NCBI GenBank assembly: GCA_947627255.1
Contig: CANQVI010000006.1
Location: 1 to 47,993 of the forward strand
Length of the DNA: 47,993 nucleotides
From: an uncultured Clostridia bacterium
GTDB lineage: Bacteria; Bacillota; Clostridia; TANB77; CAG-465
Direction: 5' to 3'
Part shown: positions 1-8,270 of the stretch, in pieces
Position numbering within the stretch: the stretch's first letter is position 1
How the letters are laid out: each line of letters starts with the position of its first letter
Notes under the pieces: model-generated
What the model was told of the DNA's origin: nothing
What the model saw: the letters and a program-made list of their open reading frames with translations, nothing else
Database searches by the model: none
Program-made: the position numbers and the translations under genes

Positions 1-695
1 TATTTATTGCACATTTGAACAAATTCTTGTGGTACTGAAGAAGCTCCATGAAGTACAATAGGAAATCCTGGTAATCTGTTTCCAATTTCTTCTAGTATAT
101 CATATCTAAGTTTTGGCTCTCCTTTAAATTTATATGCTCCATGGCTTGTTCCTATTGCTATAGCTAAAGAATCGCATCCAGTTCTTTTTACAAATTCAAC
201 TGCTTCATCTGGATTAGTATACATTGCATCATCACTTGATACATTAACATCATCTTCAACTCCTGCAAGTTTTCCAAGTTCAGCCTCTACAACAACGCCT
301 CTTGCATGTGCATATTCAACAACTTTTTTAGTAAGTTCAACATTTTCTTCAAAACTGTATTTAGATCCATCTATCATTACTGATGTAAATCCACCATCTA
401 TACAGTCTTTACATGTTTCAAAATCTGGTCCATGGTCTAGATGTAATACTACAGGTATATCTTTTCCTGCTTGTTTATTACATTCAATAGCTGCTTCTAC
501 TAATTTTTTTAAATAGATAGGATTAGCATATTTTCTTGCACCAGCTGATACTTGTAGTATTACTGGTGAGTTTGTCTCATTTGCTGCTTCCATTATACCT
601 TGAATAATTTCCATATTATTCACGTTAAAAGCTCCTACTGCATAACCTCCTTCATATGCTTTTTTAAACATTTCTTCTGTTGTTACAAGTCCCAT
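1..695 (-). CDS. fba: Class II fructose-bisphosphate aldolase, 5' part only (gene runs off the left edge)
   Basis: Not in the ORF track; I read it from the minus strand. The ATG at 695 lies just after a GGGGG-type ribosome binding site, and the frame stays open to the window edge, giving about 231 residues. It starts MGLVTTEEMFKKAYEGGYAV. It carries the class II aldolase zinc/substrate stretch VVLHLDHGPDFE, then DGGFTSVMIDGS, VVEAELGKLAGVED, and the loop IGTSHGAYKF with LVLHGASS-like sequence near the edge. Class II aldolases are zinc enzymes that split fructose 1,6-bisphosphate into two triose phosphates in glycolysis. The C-terminal quarter lies outside the window. It starts 12 bases after the stop of the 486-residue coiled-coil gene, so the two are probably co-transcribed. 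Family assignment is firm; a related tagatose-bisphosphate aldolase role cannot be excluded from this part alone. Confidence 0.93.
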   Translation of the reverse strand, partial: MGLVTTEEMFKKAYEGGYAVGAFNVNNMEIIQGIMEAANETNSPVILQVSAGARKYANPIYLKKLVEAAIECNKQAGKDIPVVLHLDHGPDFETCKDCIDGGFTSVMIDGSKYSFEENVELTKKVVEYAHARGVVVEAELGKLAGVEDDVNVSSDDAMYTNPDEAVEFVKRTGCDSLAIAIGTSHGAYKFKGEPKLRYDILEEIGNRLPGFPIVLHGASSVPQEFVQMCNK

Positions 696-707
696 AAAAA
701 TACCCCC

Positions 708-2168
708 TTAATTATTTCCACTTGTTTTCTTTGGTTTTCTTTCTATTTGATATTCTTGTTGCTCTTTCTTTTGCTCTAACAATTCTTCATTTGCCTTTTT
801 CTCTATTTCATCTTTGGCAATATTTTGAATTCTTTCAATATCTTCTTCATCAATTTCATCCATATTTTGAACACCAGATCTTAATTGATCAAAAAACATA
901 TCATCATTTCTTTCTTGTGTTTTTTCAACATCTTTTTTTGTTTCTGAATATGTTGACTGTTTTGGTGTTTGTTCAATGTTTTCATCATATATTCTTCTTG
1001 ATGTTTGTGAGTCACCAATTTCTTTTGCGGCTTTATAGTTTCCTTTATCTATTTGTGATCTTTGTGCCTGTATAGTGTAATCGAAATTACGTTCATCTCT
1101 TACCTGCTCATCTCTTTTTACTTCATCAATAATTTCAGCCATTTTTGAATCAGTTACTTTTTGAGAATTGTTTTTAGAATCATCTAAGTTTTTATTATCT
1201 ATTCTACTATTTACAGCAGATTTATTTTCAAGTCCTGCCTCTTTAGCAAGTCTTTCATTTTCACCTTGAACTTCTAATTCTTGTGTATATTCATTTAATG
1301 AAGGCATATTTTGAATTAAATCATAGTTAGCTTTATCATATGCTTGTTTATACATAGCAATTTCTTGTGGAGTTTTTGATTTATCCATCATTGCATCCAC
1401 ATACTCTCTATGTTTTGCTTCTCTTACTTTATATAATCTATTAATTTCTATTGACCTTCTATTAGTTGTAGCTTCAACGCCTTTTTCAACATACTCAAAT
1501 TTATTTTTAAAATCTTCTCTTTGATTTTTTATATTTTTGTCCATTGAAAAATCTTTACCTGTTGTTCTATTATATCTAAGCTCAATTCTATCTAAATTTC
1601 TTTCCATAGCAATCATTTGCATAGCTTCTTTACTACTTATTGCAACGTCCATTGCTCCAAACTGAGAATTTTTCATTTTCAAAGCTAAAGATGCATAATC
1701 TTTATACATACTTTTATATGTAGCCTTATATATTCTTGATTGTAATTCTTTCTTTTTATCTTTTTCGCCTTCTTTTTTAGGCTCATTATTTTCTTCTTCA
1801 ATTAGTTCTTCATAGACTTCATCTTTAGTCTTTTTGTCTTGACCTTCTAAAGTTGAGTCAATTTCTTTCTTCATTTCCTCATGTTCTAATTGTTTCTTAG
1901 CTATTTCTTGTTGATTTAAATCATCTCTAGATATCTTTAAATATTTTTTCATTAAATCATTTTGGATATCTTCCTTATTTTGATTGCTATATATCTCTAG
2001 AATTTGATCATTAATAGTATTATCCTCTTTTTTAATAGGTTTTAACTTTTTAGATATTTCTTTATATGTTTGTGCTACTTCTCTTTGTCCATACGTTTTA
2101 GCTAAAGCATCATTTACATTATAGTCTCTACCGCTAATATTATCTAAAACTTTATCCCATAATCCCAT
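708..2168 (-). CDS. Highly charged coiled-coil protein of unknown function, 486 aa
   Basis: I do not recognise this family. It starts MGLWDKVLDNISGRDYNVND, and the ATG follows a GAGGGG ribosome binding site. The rest is extremely rich in Lys, Glu, Asp, Asn and Gln, with long heptad-like helices (about 80-140, 200-290 and 430-480). It has no signal peptide, no membrane segment and almost no cysteine. A middle stretch (about 150-200, YKSMYKDYASLALKMKNSQF) is less charged and could be a small folded part. The C-terminus is basic (KPKKTSGNN). A TTGAAA-N17-TAGAAT promoter lies directly upstream, and fba starts 12 bases downstream, so it heads its own transcript with aldolase. It looks like a cytoplasmic structural or scaffold protein, but that is inference from composition only. 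Confidence 0.75.
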   Translation of the reverse strand: MGLWDKVLDNISGRDYNVNDALAKTYGQREVAQTYKEISKKLKPIKKEDNTINDQILEIYSNQNKEDIQNDLMKKYLKISRDDLNQQEIAKKQLEHEEMKKEIDSTLEGQDKKTKDEVYEELIEEENNEPKKEGEKDKKKELQSRIYKATYKSMYKDYASLALKMKNSQFGAMDVAISSKEAMQMIAMERNLDRIELRYNRTTGKDFSMDKNIKNQREDFKNKFEYVEKGVEATTNRRSIEINRLYKVREAKHREYVDAMMDKSKTPQEIAMYKQAYDKANYDLIQNMPSLNEYTQELEVQGENERLAKEAGLENKSAVNSRIDNKNLDDSKNNSQKVTDSKMAEIIDEVKRDEQVRDERNFDYTIQAQRSQIDKGNYKAAKEIGDSQTSRRIYDENIEQTPKQSTYSETKKDVEKTQERNDDMFFDQLRSGVQNMDEIDEEDIERIQNIAKDEIEKKANEELLEQKKEQQEYQIERKPKKTSGNN

Positions 2169-2191
2169 AATATCCCCTCATTTCTAAAACT

Positions 2192-2220
2192 ATTCTACTA
2201 TATATTTTTCTATTTTTCAA
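2192..2220 (-). promoter_or_regulatory. SigmaA-type promoter for the coiled-coil gene and fba
   Basis: On the minus strand TTGAAA (2215-2220) and TAGAAT (2192-2197) are separated by exactly 17 bases, with the start codon about 24 bases downstream of the -10. It lies between the xth stop and the 486-aa gene. Confidence 0.6.
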
Positions 2221-2228
2221 GAACAAAT

Positions 2229-2984
2229 TTAAAAGTCAATTTCAAGACTTATAGGACAATGGTCACTACCCATAACTTGAGTATAAATATTTGCCTCTTT
2301 AATATTATCTTTTAAAGAATCAGATACTATAAAATAATCTAGTCGCCATCCTATATTTTTCTCTCTTGCATTTCTCATATATGACCACCAAGAATATTCA
2401 ATTTTATCTGGATATAAATATCTATATGTATCTATAAATCCATTTGATAATAAATTAGTCATTTTTTCTCTTTCTTGATCAGTAAATCCAGCACTAAAAT
2501 GATTAGTTTTTGGATTTTTTATATCTATTTCCTGATGTGCTACATTTAAATCTCCACAATATATTACTGGTTTGTTTTTCTCTAGATTTTTGAAATATTT
2601 TAGTATTTCATCTTCCCAGCTCATTCTATAATCTAGTCTTTCTAATTCTCTTTTTGAATTTGGTGTATAGCAATTTACCAAATAGAACTTATCATACTCT
2701 AAAGTTATAATTCTTCCCTCATTGTCATAATCTTCAATGCCAAGTCCATATGTAACATTTAATGGTTTTTCTTTAGTAAATATTATAGTTCCAGAATATC
2801 CTTTTTTCTGAGCACTATTCATATATCTATAATATCCATCATAATTTATGTCCAATGCTTGATCTTCTTGCATTTTTGTTTCTTGAATACAAAAAGCATC
2901 TGCGTCAATACTTTTAAAAAAGTCATTAAAGCCTTTTGTTATACATGCTCTTAATCCATTTACATTCCATGATACTAACTTCAT
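2229..2984 (-). CDS. xth: Exodeoxyribonuclease III (AP endonuclease), 251 aa
   Basis: This is an EEP-fold, Mg-dependent 3'-5' exonuclease and AP endonuclease of base-excision repair. All family motifs are present in order: the N-terminal VSWNVNGLRA, the metal-binding Glu in CIQETKMQ (about residue 35), the central YCGDLNVAHQEIDI, GWRLDYFIVSD, and the catalytic GSDHCPI near the C-terminus. Its length matches ExoA/Xth proteins. The start codon overlaps the rnhB stop by one base (TAATG), and its AAGGAGG site lies inside the rnhB tail. The two genes are therefore translationally coupled, joining an RNA-DNA hybrid repair enzyme with an AP endonuclease. Confidence 0.96.
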   Translation of the reverse strand: MKLVSWNVNGLRACITKGFNDFFKSIDADAFCIQETKMQEDQALDINYDGYYRYMNSAQKKGYSGTIIFTKEKPLNVTYGLGIEDYDNEGRIITLEYDKFYLVNCYTPNSKRELERLDYRMSWEDEILKYFKNLEKNKPVIYCGDLNVAHQEIDIKNPKTNHFSAGFTDQEREKMTNLLSNGFIDTYRYLYPDKIEYSWWSYMRNAREKNIGWRLDYFIVSDSLKDNIKEANIYTQVMGSDHCPISLEIDF

Positions 2985-3619
2985 TATTTTTCCTCCTTAA
3001 CAAATTTTTTGCAAAAACTTGGCCTATGTAGTGGTGTAAGACCATATTTTTGTATTGCCTCAATATGTGCTTTTGTACCATAACCCTTATGCTTTGCAAA
3101 GCCATATTCAGGATATTTTTTATCCCATTCAATTAACATTCTATCTCTTGTAACTTTTGCTATAATTGATGCGGCAGCTATTGACTCAGATTTTGCATCA
3201 CCTGATATAACTGTTTCTCCTTTTATATCTATATCTATCATTTGATTGCCATCAATTAATACATATTCTGGTCTTATTTTTAAGTTATCTATTGCCTCTT
3301 TCATAGCAAGTTTAGTAGCATTTAATATATTTACTTTTTCTATTATATCCACATCTTTTATTCCAATACCTACTGCAAGTGCATTTGACATTATATCTTC
3401 ATATAATTTTTCTCTCTTTTTCTCAGATAGCTTTTTAGAATCATTTACACCTTCTATCATATCATCTGGTTTAAGTATTACAGCAGCAGCTACAACAGGT
3501 CCACATAATGGTCCACGTCCTGCCTCATCTACTCCACAAATAATCTTATATCCTTTCTGATACAAGCTATCTTCTATTTCAAGCATATGTTTTAATCTTT
3601 CTTCCTCTTTTTCTTTCAT
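2984..3619 (-). CDS. rnhB: Ribonuclease HII, 211 aa
   Basis: RNase HII cleaves the RNA strand of RNA/DNA hybrids and single ribonucleotides in DNA. Visible motifs are the catalytic CGVDEAGRGPLCGPV (Asp-Glu pair), DGN in the middle, SIAAASIIAKVTRD with the third acidic residue upstream (SGDAKSES), and KHKGYGTKAH. The track ORF begins at 3661, but I prefer the ATG at 3619. It has a GTGAGG ribosome binding site, the longer start has none, and a TATAAT hexamer at 3641-3646 would place the transcript start downstream of the longer start. It overlaps xth by one base. Its length is normal for the shorter HII enzymes. Confidence 0.95.
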   Translation of the reverse strand: MKEKEEERLKHMLEIEDSLYQKGYKIICGVDEAGRGPLCGPVVAAAVILKPDDMIEGVNDSKKLSEKKREKLYEDIMSNALAVGIGIKDVDIIEKVNILNATKLAMKEAIDNLKIRPEYVLIDGNQMIDIDIKGETVISGDAKSESIAAASIIAKVTRDRMLIEWDKKYPEYGFAKHKGYGTKAHIEAIQKYGLTPLHRPSFCKKFVKEEK

Positions 3620-3681
3620 AATTACCTCACTATCATGGTAATTATATAACAATATTTTCAAAAAGTATATATATAAATTAA

Positions 3682-3710
3682 TAAAGTAGGATAAAATTTA
3701 TCCTACTTTA
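3682..3710 (-). terminator. Hairpin terminator after rsmI
   Basis: AAAGTAGGATA and TATCCTACTTT form an 11-bp stem with a 5-base loop. It overlaps the last codons of rsmI and is followed on the minus strand by a T/A-rich stretch. The T-run is imperfect, so efficiency is uncertain. Confidence 0.6.
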
Positions 3711-4560
3711 TATCTAAACATTCTTTATATATTTCATTTTTATTAACACCATATTCTTTTGCAACTTTCTTTATTGCTTCTTTTTTGTCCATTCCTTGAC
3801 TAATATATAATTTTACTACATCTTTAGGGTCTGTTTTTTCTAATTCTTCTTTTTTCTTTTTATTAATTTCTTCCTCAGATTTTCCCTCTACTATTAAAAC
3901 AATTTCGCCTTTTATTCCATTTTCTTCTATTTTCTCTATAGCCTCTTTAAAAGTTGTATTTACATATTCTTCATGTATTTTAGTAAGTTCCCTACAAATA
4001 CATATATTTCTATTTCCAAATATTTCATACATATCTTTTAATGTATATAATATTTTATGTGGTGCTTCATAAAATATCATTGTTCTAACTTCGTCTTTTA
4101 GTTCATTTAACCTATTAATTCTTTGCTTTTTACTTACAGACAAAAAGCCTTCAAATGTAAATCTTGTAGAATCAAGACCAGATTTAACAACAGCTGTAAT
4201 TAATGCAGTAACTCCTGGTATTACTTCTATTTTATAATCATTTTCTACTAAAAATCTAACAAGACCTTGTCCCGGGTCAGATATAATTGGCATACCAGCA
4301 TCTGAAACTAAAGCTATATTTTTTCCTTCATCTAAAAGTGATACTACCATATTAATTTTGGCATCTTCATTATGTCTGTGATAGCTTATCATTTGCTTAG
4401 ATATATTTAAGTGATTTAACAATTTCATTGTTTGTCTTGTATCTTCTGCAAGAATTAAATCTACTTCTTGAAGTGTTTCTATTGCTCTTAATGTTATATC
4501 TTTTAAGTTCCCAATAGGTGTACCCACAACATATAATACACCTTTTTCGTTATTTTTCAT
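3703..4560 (-). CDS. rsmI: 16S rRNA (cytidine1402-2'-O)-methyltransferase RsmI, 285 aa
   Basis: This tetrapyrrole-methylase-fold enzyme uses SAM to 2'-O-methylate C1402 in the ribosomal decoding centre. The N-terminal GVLYVVGTPIGNLKDITLRA, LAEDTRQTMKLLNH, ALVSDAGMPIISDPG, the EVIPGVTALITA loop and the FEGFLSV segment are all textbook RsmI. The C-terminal extension (DPKDVVKLYISQGMDKKEAI) is the usual small helical domain. It overlaps the preceding trmN6 gene by 11 bases. The same pair occurs close together in Bacillus (yabB/yabC region), which supports both calls. Confidence 0.96.
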   Translation of the reverse strand: MKNNEKGVLYVVGTPIGNLKDITLRAIETLQEVDLILAEDTRQTMKLLNHLNISKQMISYHRHNEDAKINMVVSLLDEGKNIALVSDAGMPIISDPGQGLVRFLVENDYKIEVIPGVTALITAVVKSGLDSTRFTFEGFLSVSKKQRINRLNELKDEVRTMIFYEAPHKILYTLKDMYEIFGNRNICICRELTKIHEEYVNTTFKEAIEKIEENGIKGEIVLIVEGKSEEEINKKKKEELEKTDPKDVVKLYISQGMDKKEAIKKVAKEYGVNKNEIYKECLDIK

Positions 4561-5287
4561 TTTTATCTGCTCCTATTCCATATATATTATGTATCTCTTT
4601 AGAATAATTACCATTTTCATCATATTCATATAATGGTGGTAAAATATTAAGTTCTTTTCCACCATAGTATACATATTCAATTAATACTATACTTGGCATA
4701 CTGTTTGTAGTAGGATATACAAACCTAATCTTTTTAGGCTCTAATTTATACTTTCTTGCAATAGTAATTAAATCTGCTAACCTTTGTGGTTTATGCACAA
4801 GATATAGTTTTCCCTTTTGTTTTAAAATCTTTGAAGTGCATGAAAATATATCTTCTAGCTTACATTCTTTTTCATGTCTTGCTATATATTTTACATCATT
4901 TGAATTTTCTGTTCCTGTTCCTACCTCTTTATATGGTGGATTTGATACAACAATATCTACTTTCTTAGAAATATTAAAATCTTTAATATTAAGATTATAT
5001 GGTATTATCTTATCTTCTAATTTGTTTAATTTAATATTCTTTTCTAGTAAATCATACATTTCCTTTTGAAGCTCTACAGCATAGATTTTACTATATTTTT
5101 TCTTTTGTGAAGCAATAATACTAATAACTCCACTACCAGAACACAAATCTACAATTTCATTTTTACTACTATTAGACTCAATAAAATTTGCTATTAATAC
5201 ACTATCTATTCCAAAACAAAAGTAGTCTGTATTTTGTATTATTTTTTTACCATTTATTCCTAAATCATCTATACGTTCTTTATTCAT
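4550..5287 (-). CDS. trmN6: tRNA1(Val) (adenine37-N6)-methyltransferase-like enzyme, 245 aa
   Basis: This is a class I SAM-dependent N6-adenine methyltransferase. FCFGIDSVLIANF is the family's N-terminal signature, VDLCSGSGVISIIAS is the SAM-binding motif I, and VVSNPPYKE is the catalytic NPPY of amino-methylating enzymes. ENSNDVKYIARHEKECKLEDI is also typical of the YabB/TrmN6 group. The start has a modest ribosome binding site (AAGAGAG). A strong promoter lies 25 bases upstream, and rsmI overlaps the 3' end. The exact substrate in this organism is inferred from family and synteny. Confidence 0.88.
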   Translation of the reverse strand: MNKERIDDLGINGKKIIQNTDYFCFGIDSVLIANFIESNSSKNEIVDLCSGSGVISIIASQKKKYSKIYAVELQKEMYDLLEKNIKLNKLEDKIIPYNLNIKDFNISKKVDIVVSNPPYKEVGTGTENSNDVKYIARHEKECKLEDIFSCTSKILKQKGKLYLVHKPQRLADLITIARKYKLEPKKIRFVYPTTNSMPSIVLIEYVYYGGKELNILPPLYEYDENGNYSKEIHNIYGIGADKNEK

Positions 5288-5311
5288 ATTTCTCTCTTTC
5301 TAAACAAGTAT

Positions 5312-5340
5312 ATTATACAATAATTGCAATTAATTTTCAA
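5312..5340 (-). promoter_or_regulatory. SigmaA-type promoter for trmN6-rsmI
   Basis: TTGAAA (5335-5340), 17-base spacer and a perfect TATAAT (5312-5317) on the minus strand, just upstream of the trmN6 start. It diverges from the plus-strand pseudouridine synthase gene. Confidence 0.75.
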
Positions 5341-5423
5341 TATTAAAAATATTAGAATATATTTATTTTATAGCTATTTATTTTACAATAAAAATATTGT
5401 ATAATCTATCTTAGGAGAAAAAG

Positions 5424-6350
5424 ATGAAATTAAATTACAAAGTTTTAAAATATGATGAAAACAAAAAATTAAAAGATATATTAAAAAAACGATTAAATAT
5501 TTCAACTGAGCTTTTAAAAAAGCTCAAATATTCTAACTCAATATTTGTAAATAACAAAAACGAGTTTGTAAACTATATTGTAAAAGAAAATGATGAAATT
5601 TTAGTTGATTTAGAAAATTACTTGTTACTTAAAGATGCACCTAAATTTGAAGATAAATTTATATTAAATGATGCTCCTTTAGATATACTTTATGAAGATG
5701 AATATTTATTAATAGTAAATAAACCTGCAAATATGCCTACTCATCCTAGTTCAGATAACTATGATAATACACTTTCAAATATTGTTGCTTCTTATTTAAA
5801 AAAACAAAATATATTTAATATACATATAGTAACAAGATTAGATAAAAATACTACTGGTATTTGTATTTTTGCAAAAAACGAATATATACAAGAATTATTT
5901 GTAAGGAAAAAGGATAAAATTAATCTTCAAAAAGAATATATTGCAATAGTTAATGGCATAGTTGAAAATAATCACGATATAATAACTAAAAATATAAAGA
6001 GAATGGAAAACACTATTATTCTTAGAGAAACTACTGATTTAGATCTAGGTGATTGGGCTAAAACTGAATATACCGTACTCAAACGTAATCTTGACTTAAA
6101 TTATACAGTTCTAAAAGTTTTACTTCATACCGGTAGAACTCATCAAATAAGAGTACATATGATAGATATAGGGCATATTCTACTTGGAGATACACTATAT
6201 GCTACACATTATAATATTGAAAATATTGACAAACTAATTAGTAGACAAGCACTACATGCATATAGCGTAACTTTTAACCATCCAATAACAAACGAGGTTA
6301 TTAAAATAGTGGCACCTATTCCCGAAGATATGAAAAAATTAATAAAATAA
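5424..6350 (+). CDS. RluA-family 23S/tRNA pseudouridine synthase with S4 domain, 308 aa
   Basis: It isomerises uridine to pseudouridine in structured RNA. An N-terminal S4-like RNA-binding part (about 1-65) is followed by the RluA catalytic domain. This contains DILYEDEYLLIVNKPANMPTHPS, the catalytic Asp in VTRLDKNTTGICIFAKN, the Lys/Tyr segment QKEYIAIVNG, and GRTHQIRVHM. Length and order match YlyB/RluD-type enzymes; which uridine it modifies cannot be read from sequence. A TTAGGAG ribosome binding site precedes the ATG, and a TATAAT at 5400-5405 without a clear -35 may be its -10. A bidirectional terminator follows immediately. Confidence 0.92.
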   Translation: MKLNYKVLKYDENKKLKDILKKRLNISTELLKKLKYSNSIFVNNKNEFVNYIVKENDEILVDLENYLLLKDAPKFEDKFILNDAPLDILYEDEYLLIVNKPANMPTHPSSDNYDNTLSNIVASYLKKQNIFNIHIVTRLDKNTTGICIFAKNEYIQELFVRKKDKINLQKEYIAIVNGIVENNHDIITKNIKRMENTIILRETTDLDLGDWAKTEYTVLKRNLDLNYTVLKVLLHTGRTHQIRVHMIDIGHILLGDTLYATHYNIENIDKLISRQALHAYSVTFNHPITNEVIKIVAPIPEDMKKLIK

Positions 6351-6384
6351 AAAGAAGCAGAATTATTGAGTTCTACTTCTTTTT
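6349..6384. terminator. Bidirectional terminator between the convergent RluA and HAD genes
   Basis: AAAAGAAGCAGAA and TTCTACTTCTTTT form a 13-base stem with one mismatch and an 8-base loop. A-runs and T-runs flank it on both sides, so it can stop transcription from either direction. It overlaps the last codons of the HAD gene. Confidence 0.7.
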
Positions 6385-7125
6385 TAGTACATCTACAACT
6401 TGTCTAAAATTTCTTAATTGAATTCCCCTATTGTATATAGAAGTTAAGCCAAACTTGTCAGCAACTCCATTAATAAGTTTCATAATATATTTTATGGCTT
6501 TACTATTACCTATATAAATATATGGAGAACCAATTCTGTAAGAATTAAGCAAATCGTCAGAAAAATTATTTCCTATTACGCATACTTTGCCATTAGAGTT
6601 TTCTACCATCTCTCTAAATTGCTTTTTCTTCTTAGTATTTCTTAGTATCACAAGATGCAATTTTTCTTTATATAGACTTTCCATTTTAAACAAATGATTA
6701 TCTAATAAATTTTTTGCATACACGTTTTTAGTTACAATAGCAATTTCATATCCATCATCTATAAGTTTTACAAGAGATGTAGCATAAACACCTAATAGTT
6801 CAATTCTTGCCAATTCTTCATACATACTTCCATACATTGATTTGCACTCTTTATAGCTATACTTACTAAATAATGAGTAAAATACAAGTCTTAGCTTTAG
6901 TCCTGTATAGCCATTACCTAAAATGTCTAATCTGTTTATCTTCCATAAAATATTATCTATAGTGTCGATTATTCTGCTGTCTGGAAATATTTCTTTTATT
7001 ATTATGTTGTCGATTTTTTCAAAATCTATTAATGTACCATCAAGGTCAATTATTAATAGTTTTGAATCCTTTAGCATTTTTTTTAGATATCCATCATAGT
7101 TAGATAAATTTTTAGAGCCTGTCAT
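6373..7125 (-). CDS. HAD-superfamily hydrolase, 250 aa
   Basis: The protein has the HAD nucleophile motif LLIIDLDGTLIDFEKID (about residues 22-38), a motif II-like IAIVTKN with the conserved Thr, and the acidic motif VCVIGNNFSDDLLN near residue 190. These fit a phosphatase or phosphotransferase of the haloacid dehalogenase superfamily with a helical cap between motifs I and II. The substrate is unknown. The first 20 residues precede motif I and may be a short extension; the ATG has a good GAGGTGG site. It follows prfB by 29 bases on the same strand and is probably the last gene of the rluA-prfB transcript. Confidence 0.8.
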   Translation of the reverse strand: MTGSKNLSNYDGYLKKMLKDSKLLIIDLDGTLIDFEKIDNIIIKEIFPDSRIIDTIDNILWKINRLDILGNGYTGLKLRLVFYSLFSKYSYKECKSMYGSMYEELARIELLGVYATSLVKLIDDGYEIAIVTKNVYAKNLLDNHLFKMESLYKEKLHLVILRNTKKKKQFREMVENSNGKVCVIGNNFSDDLLNSYRIGSPYIYIGNSKAIKYIMKLINGVADKFGLTSIYNRGIQLRNFRQVVDVLKKK

Positions 7126-7154
7126 GTTTGACCACCTCTTTCCATATAAAAATA

Positions 7155-8270
7155 CTATTTAAGTATATCATTTTTTACATAATTTTTCAAGTATTCATAT
7201 ATGAATTCATCTATCTTTCCATCCATAACTGCCTGAACATTACCTGTTTCGTATCCTGTTCTATGGTCTTTTACTAATGTATATGGACAAAATACATAGG
7301 ATCTAATTTGACTTCCCCATGCAATATCTGTAACTTCTCCTTTAATATTATTTATTTTTTTATCATGATTTTCTTTTTCTAATTTATATAGCTTAGCTTT
7401 TAACATTTTCATTGCATATTCTCTATTTTGCATTTGTGAACGTTCTGTCTGACAAGTTACAACAATTCCTGTAGGTATATGTTTTAATCTTACTGCTGAT
7501 GATGTTTTATTTACGTGTTGTCCACCAGCACCACTTGCTCTATATACATCCATTTGTATATCTTCTGGCCTTATATCCACATTAATTTCATCAGAAATTT
7601 CTGGTAAAACCTCAAGAGCAGCAAAAGAAGTATGTCTTCTACTATTTGCATCAAAAGGTGAAATTCTAACTAATCTATGTACTCCTGCTTCACCTTTAGT
7701 ATATCCGTATGCATTCTCACCTTTTATTAAAAATGAAACAGATTTTACTCCTGCTTCTTCTCCATCTTGATAATCTAATACCTCAATTTCAAATTCCATC
7801 CTTTGTGCCCATCTACTATACATTCTATATAGCATTAAAGCCCAATCTTGTGACTCTGTACCACCAGCACCTGGATGAATTGTAATTATGGCATTATTTT
7901 TATCATACTCATCAGATAATAAAGTAGTAACTTCTAATTTTTCTAAGTCTTTTTCTAATTTTGAAACTAGATTTTTTGCCTCTTTAAAAGCCTCAACATC
8001 ATTTTCTTCTTTTGAAAGTTCCAAATAAGTATATGCATCTTCATATTCTTTTTCGACCGAATAATATTTAGCTATATCTGATTTTATTTGTTTCATTTCA
8101 GATAAAATTTTAGAAGAATTTTCATTATCATTCCAAAAATTTTCTTCTAGAGTTAGTTTTTCTAATTCTTTTAATCTAACTTCTTTTTCCTCTACTCTTA
8201 TAGCTTTTTTTAAAGTATCTAATTTTGCTTTATATTCTTCTAAAATTATTCTTATACTATCATAATCCAT
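7155..8270 (-). CDS. prfB: Peptide chain release factor 2, 371 aa, uninterrupted reading frame
   Basis: RF2 ends translation at UGA and UAA. It shows the PCRF domain, the marker GAGGTESQDWALML, the RF2 stop-recognition tripeptide SPF in VRISPFDANSRRHTSF, and the catalytic GGQ in ASGAGGQHVNKTSS. I start it at the ATG at 8270. This overlaps the upstream stop as TAATG and aligns with the usual RF2 N-terminus (MDYDSIRIILEEYKAKL); the track ORF extends five codons further to 8285. In many bacteria prfB needs a +1 frameshift at CUUUGA near codon 25. Here the equivalent place reads KKAIRVEEKE in one continuous frame, so that autoregulation is absent. Confidence 0.96.
   Translation of the reverse strand: MDYDSIRIILEEYKAKLDTLKKAIRVEEKEVRLKELEKLTLEENFWNDNENSSKILSEMKQIKSDIAKYYSVEKEYEDAYTYLELSKEENDVEAFKEAKNLVSKLEKDLEKLEVTTLLSDEYDKNNAIITIHPGAGGTESQDWALMLYRMYSRWAQRMEFEIEVLDYQDGEEAGVKSVSFLIKGENAYGYTKGEAGVHRLVRISPFDANSRRHTSFAALEVLPEISDEINVDIRPEDIQMDVYRASGAGGQHVNKTSSAVRLKHIPTGIVVTCQTERSQMQNREYAMKMLKAKLYKLEKENHDKKINNIKGEVTDIAWGSQIRSYVFCPYTLVKDHRTGYETGNVQAVMDGKIDEFIYEYLKNYVKNDILK

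Noticed and set aside
722-1075. Plus-strand ORF of 117 aa
   Set aside because: Shadow of the Glu/Lys-rich minus-strand gene; Phe/Leu/His-rich translation, no RBS.
2926-3132. Minus-strand 68-aa ORF across the rnhB/xth boundary
   Set aside because: It lies in a different frame from two well-supported overlapping genes.
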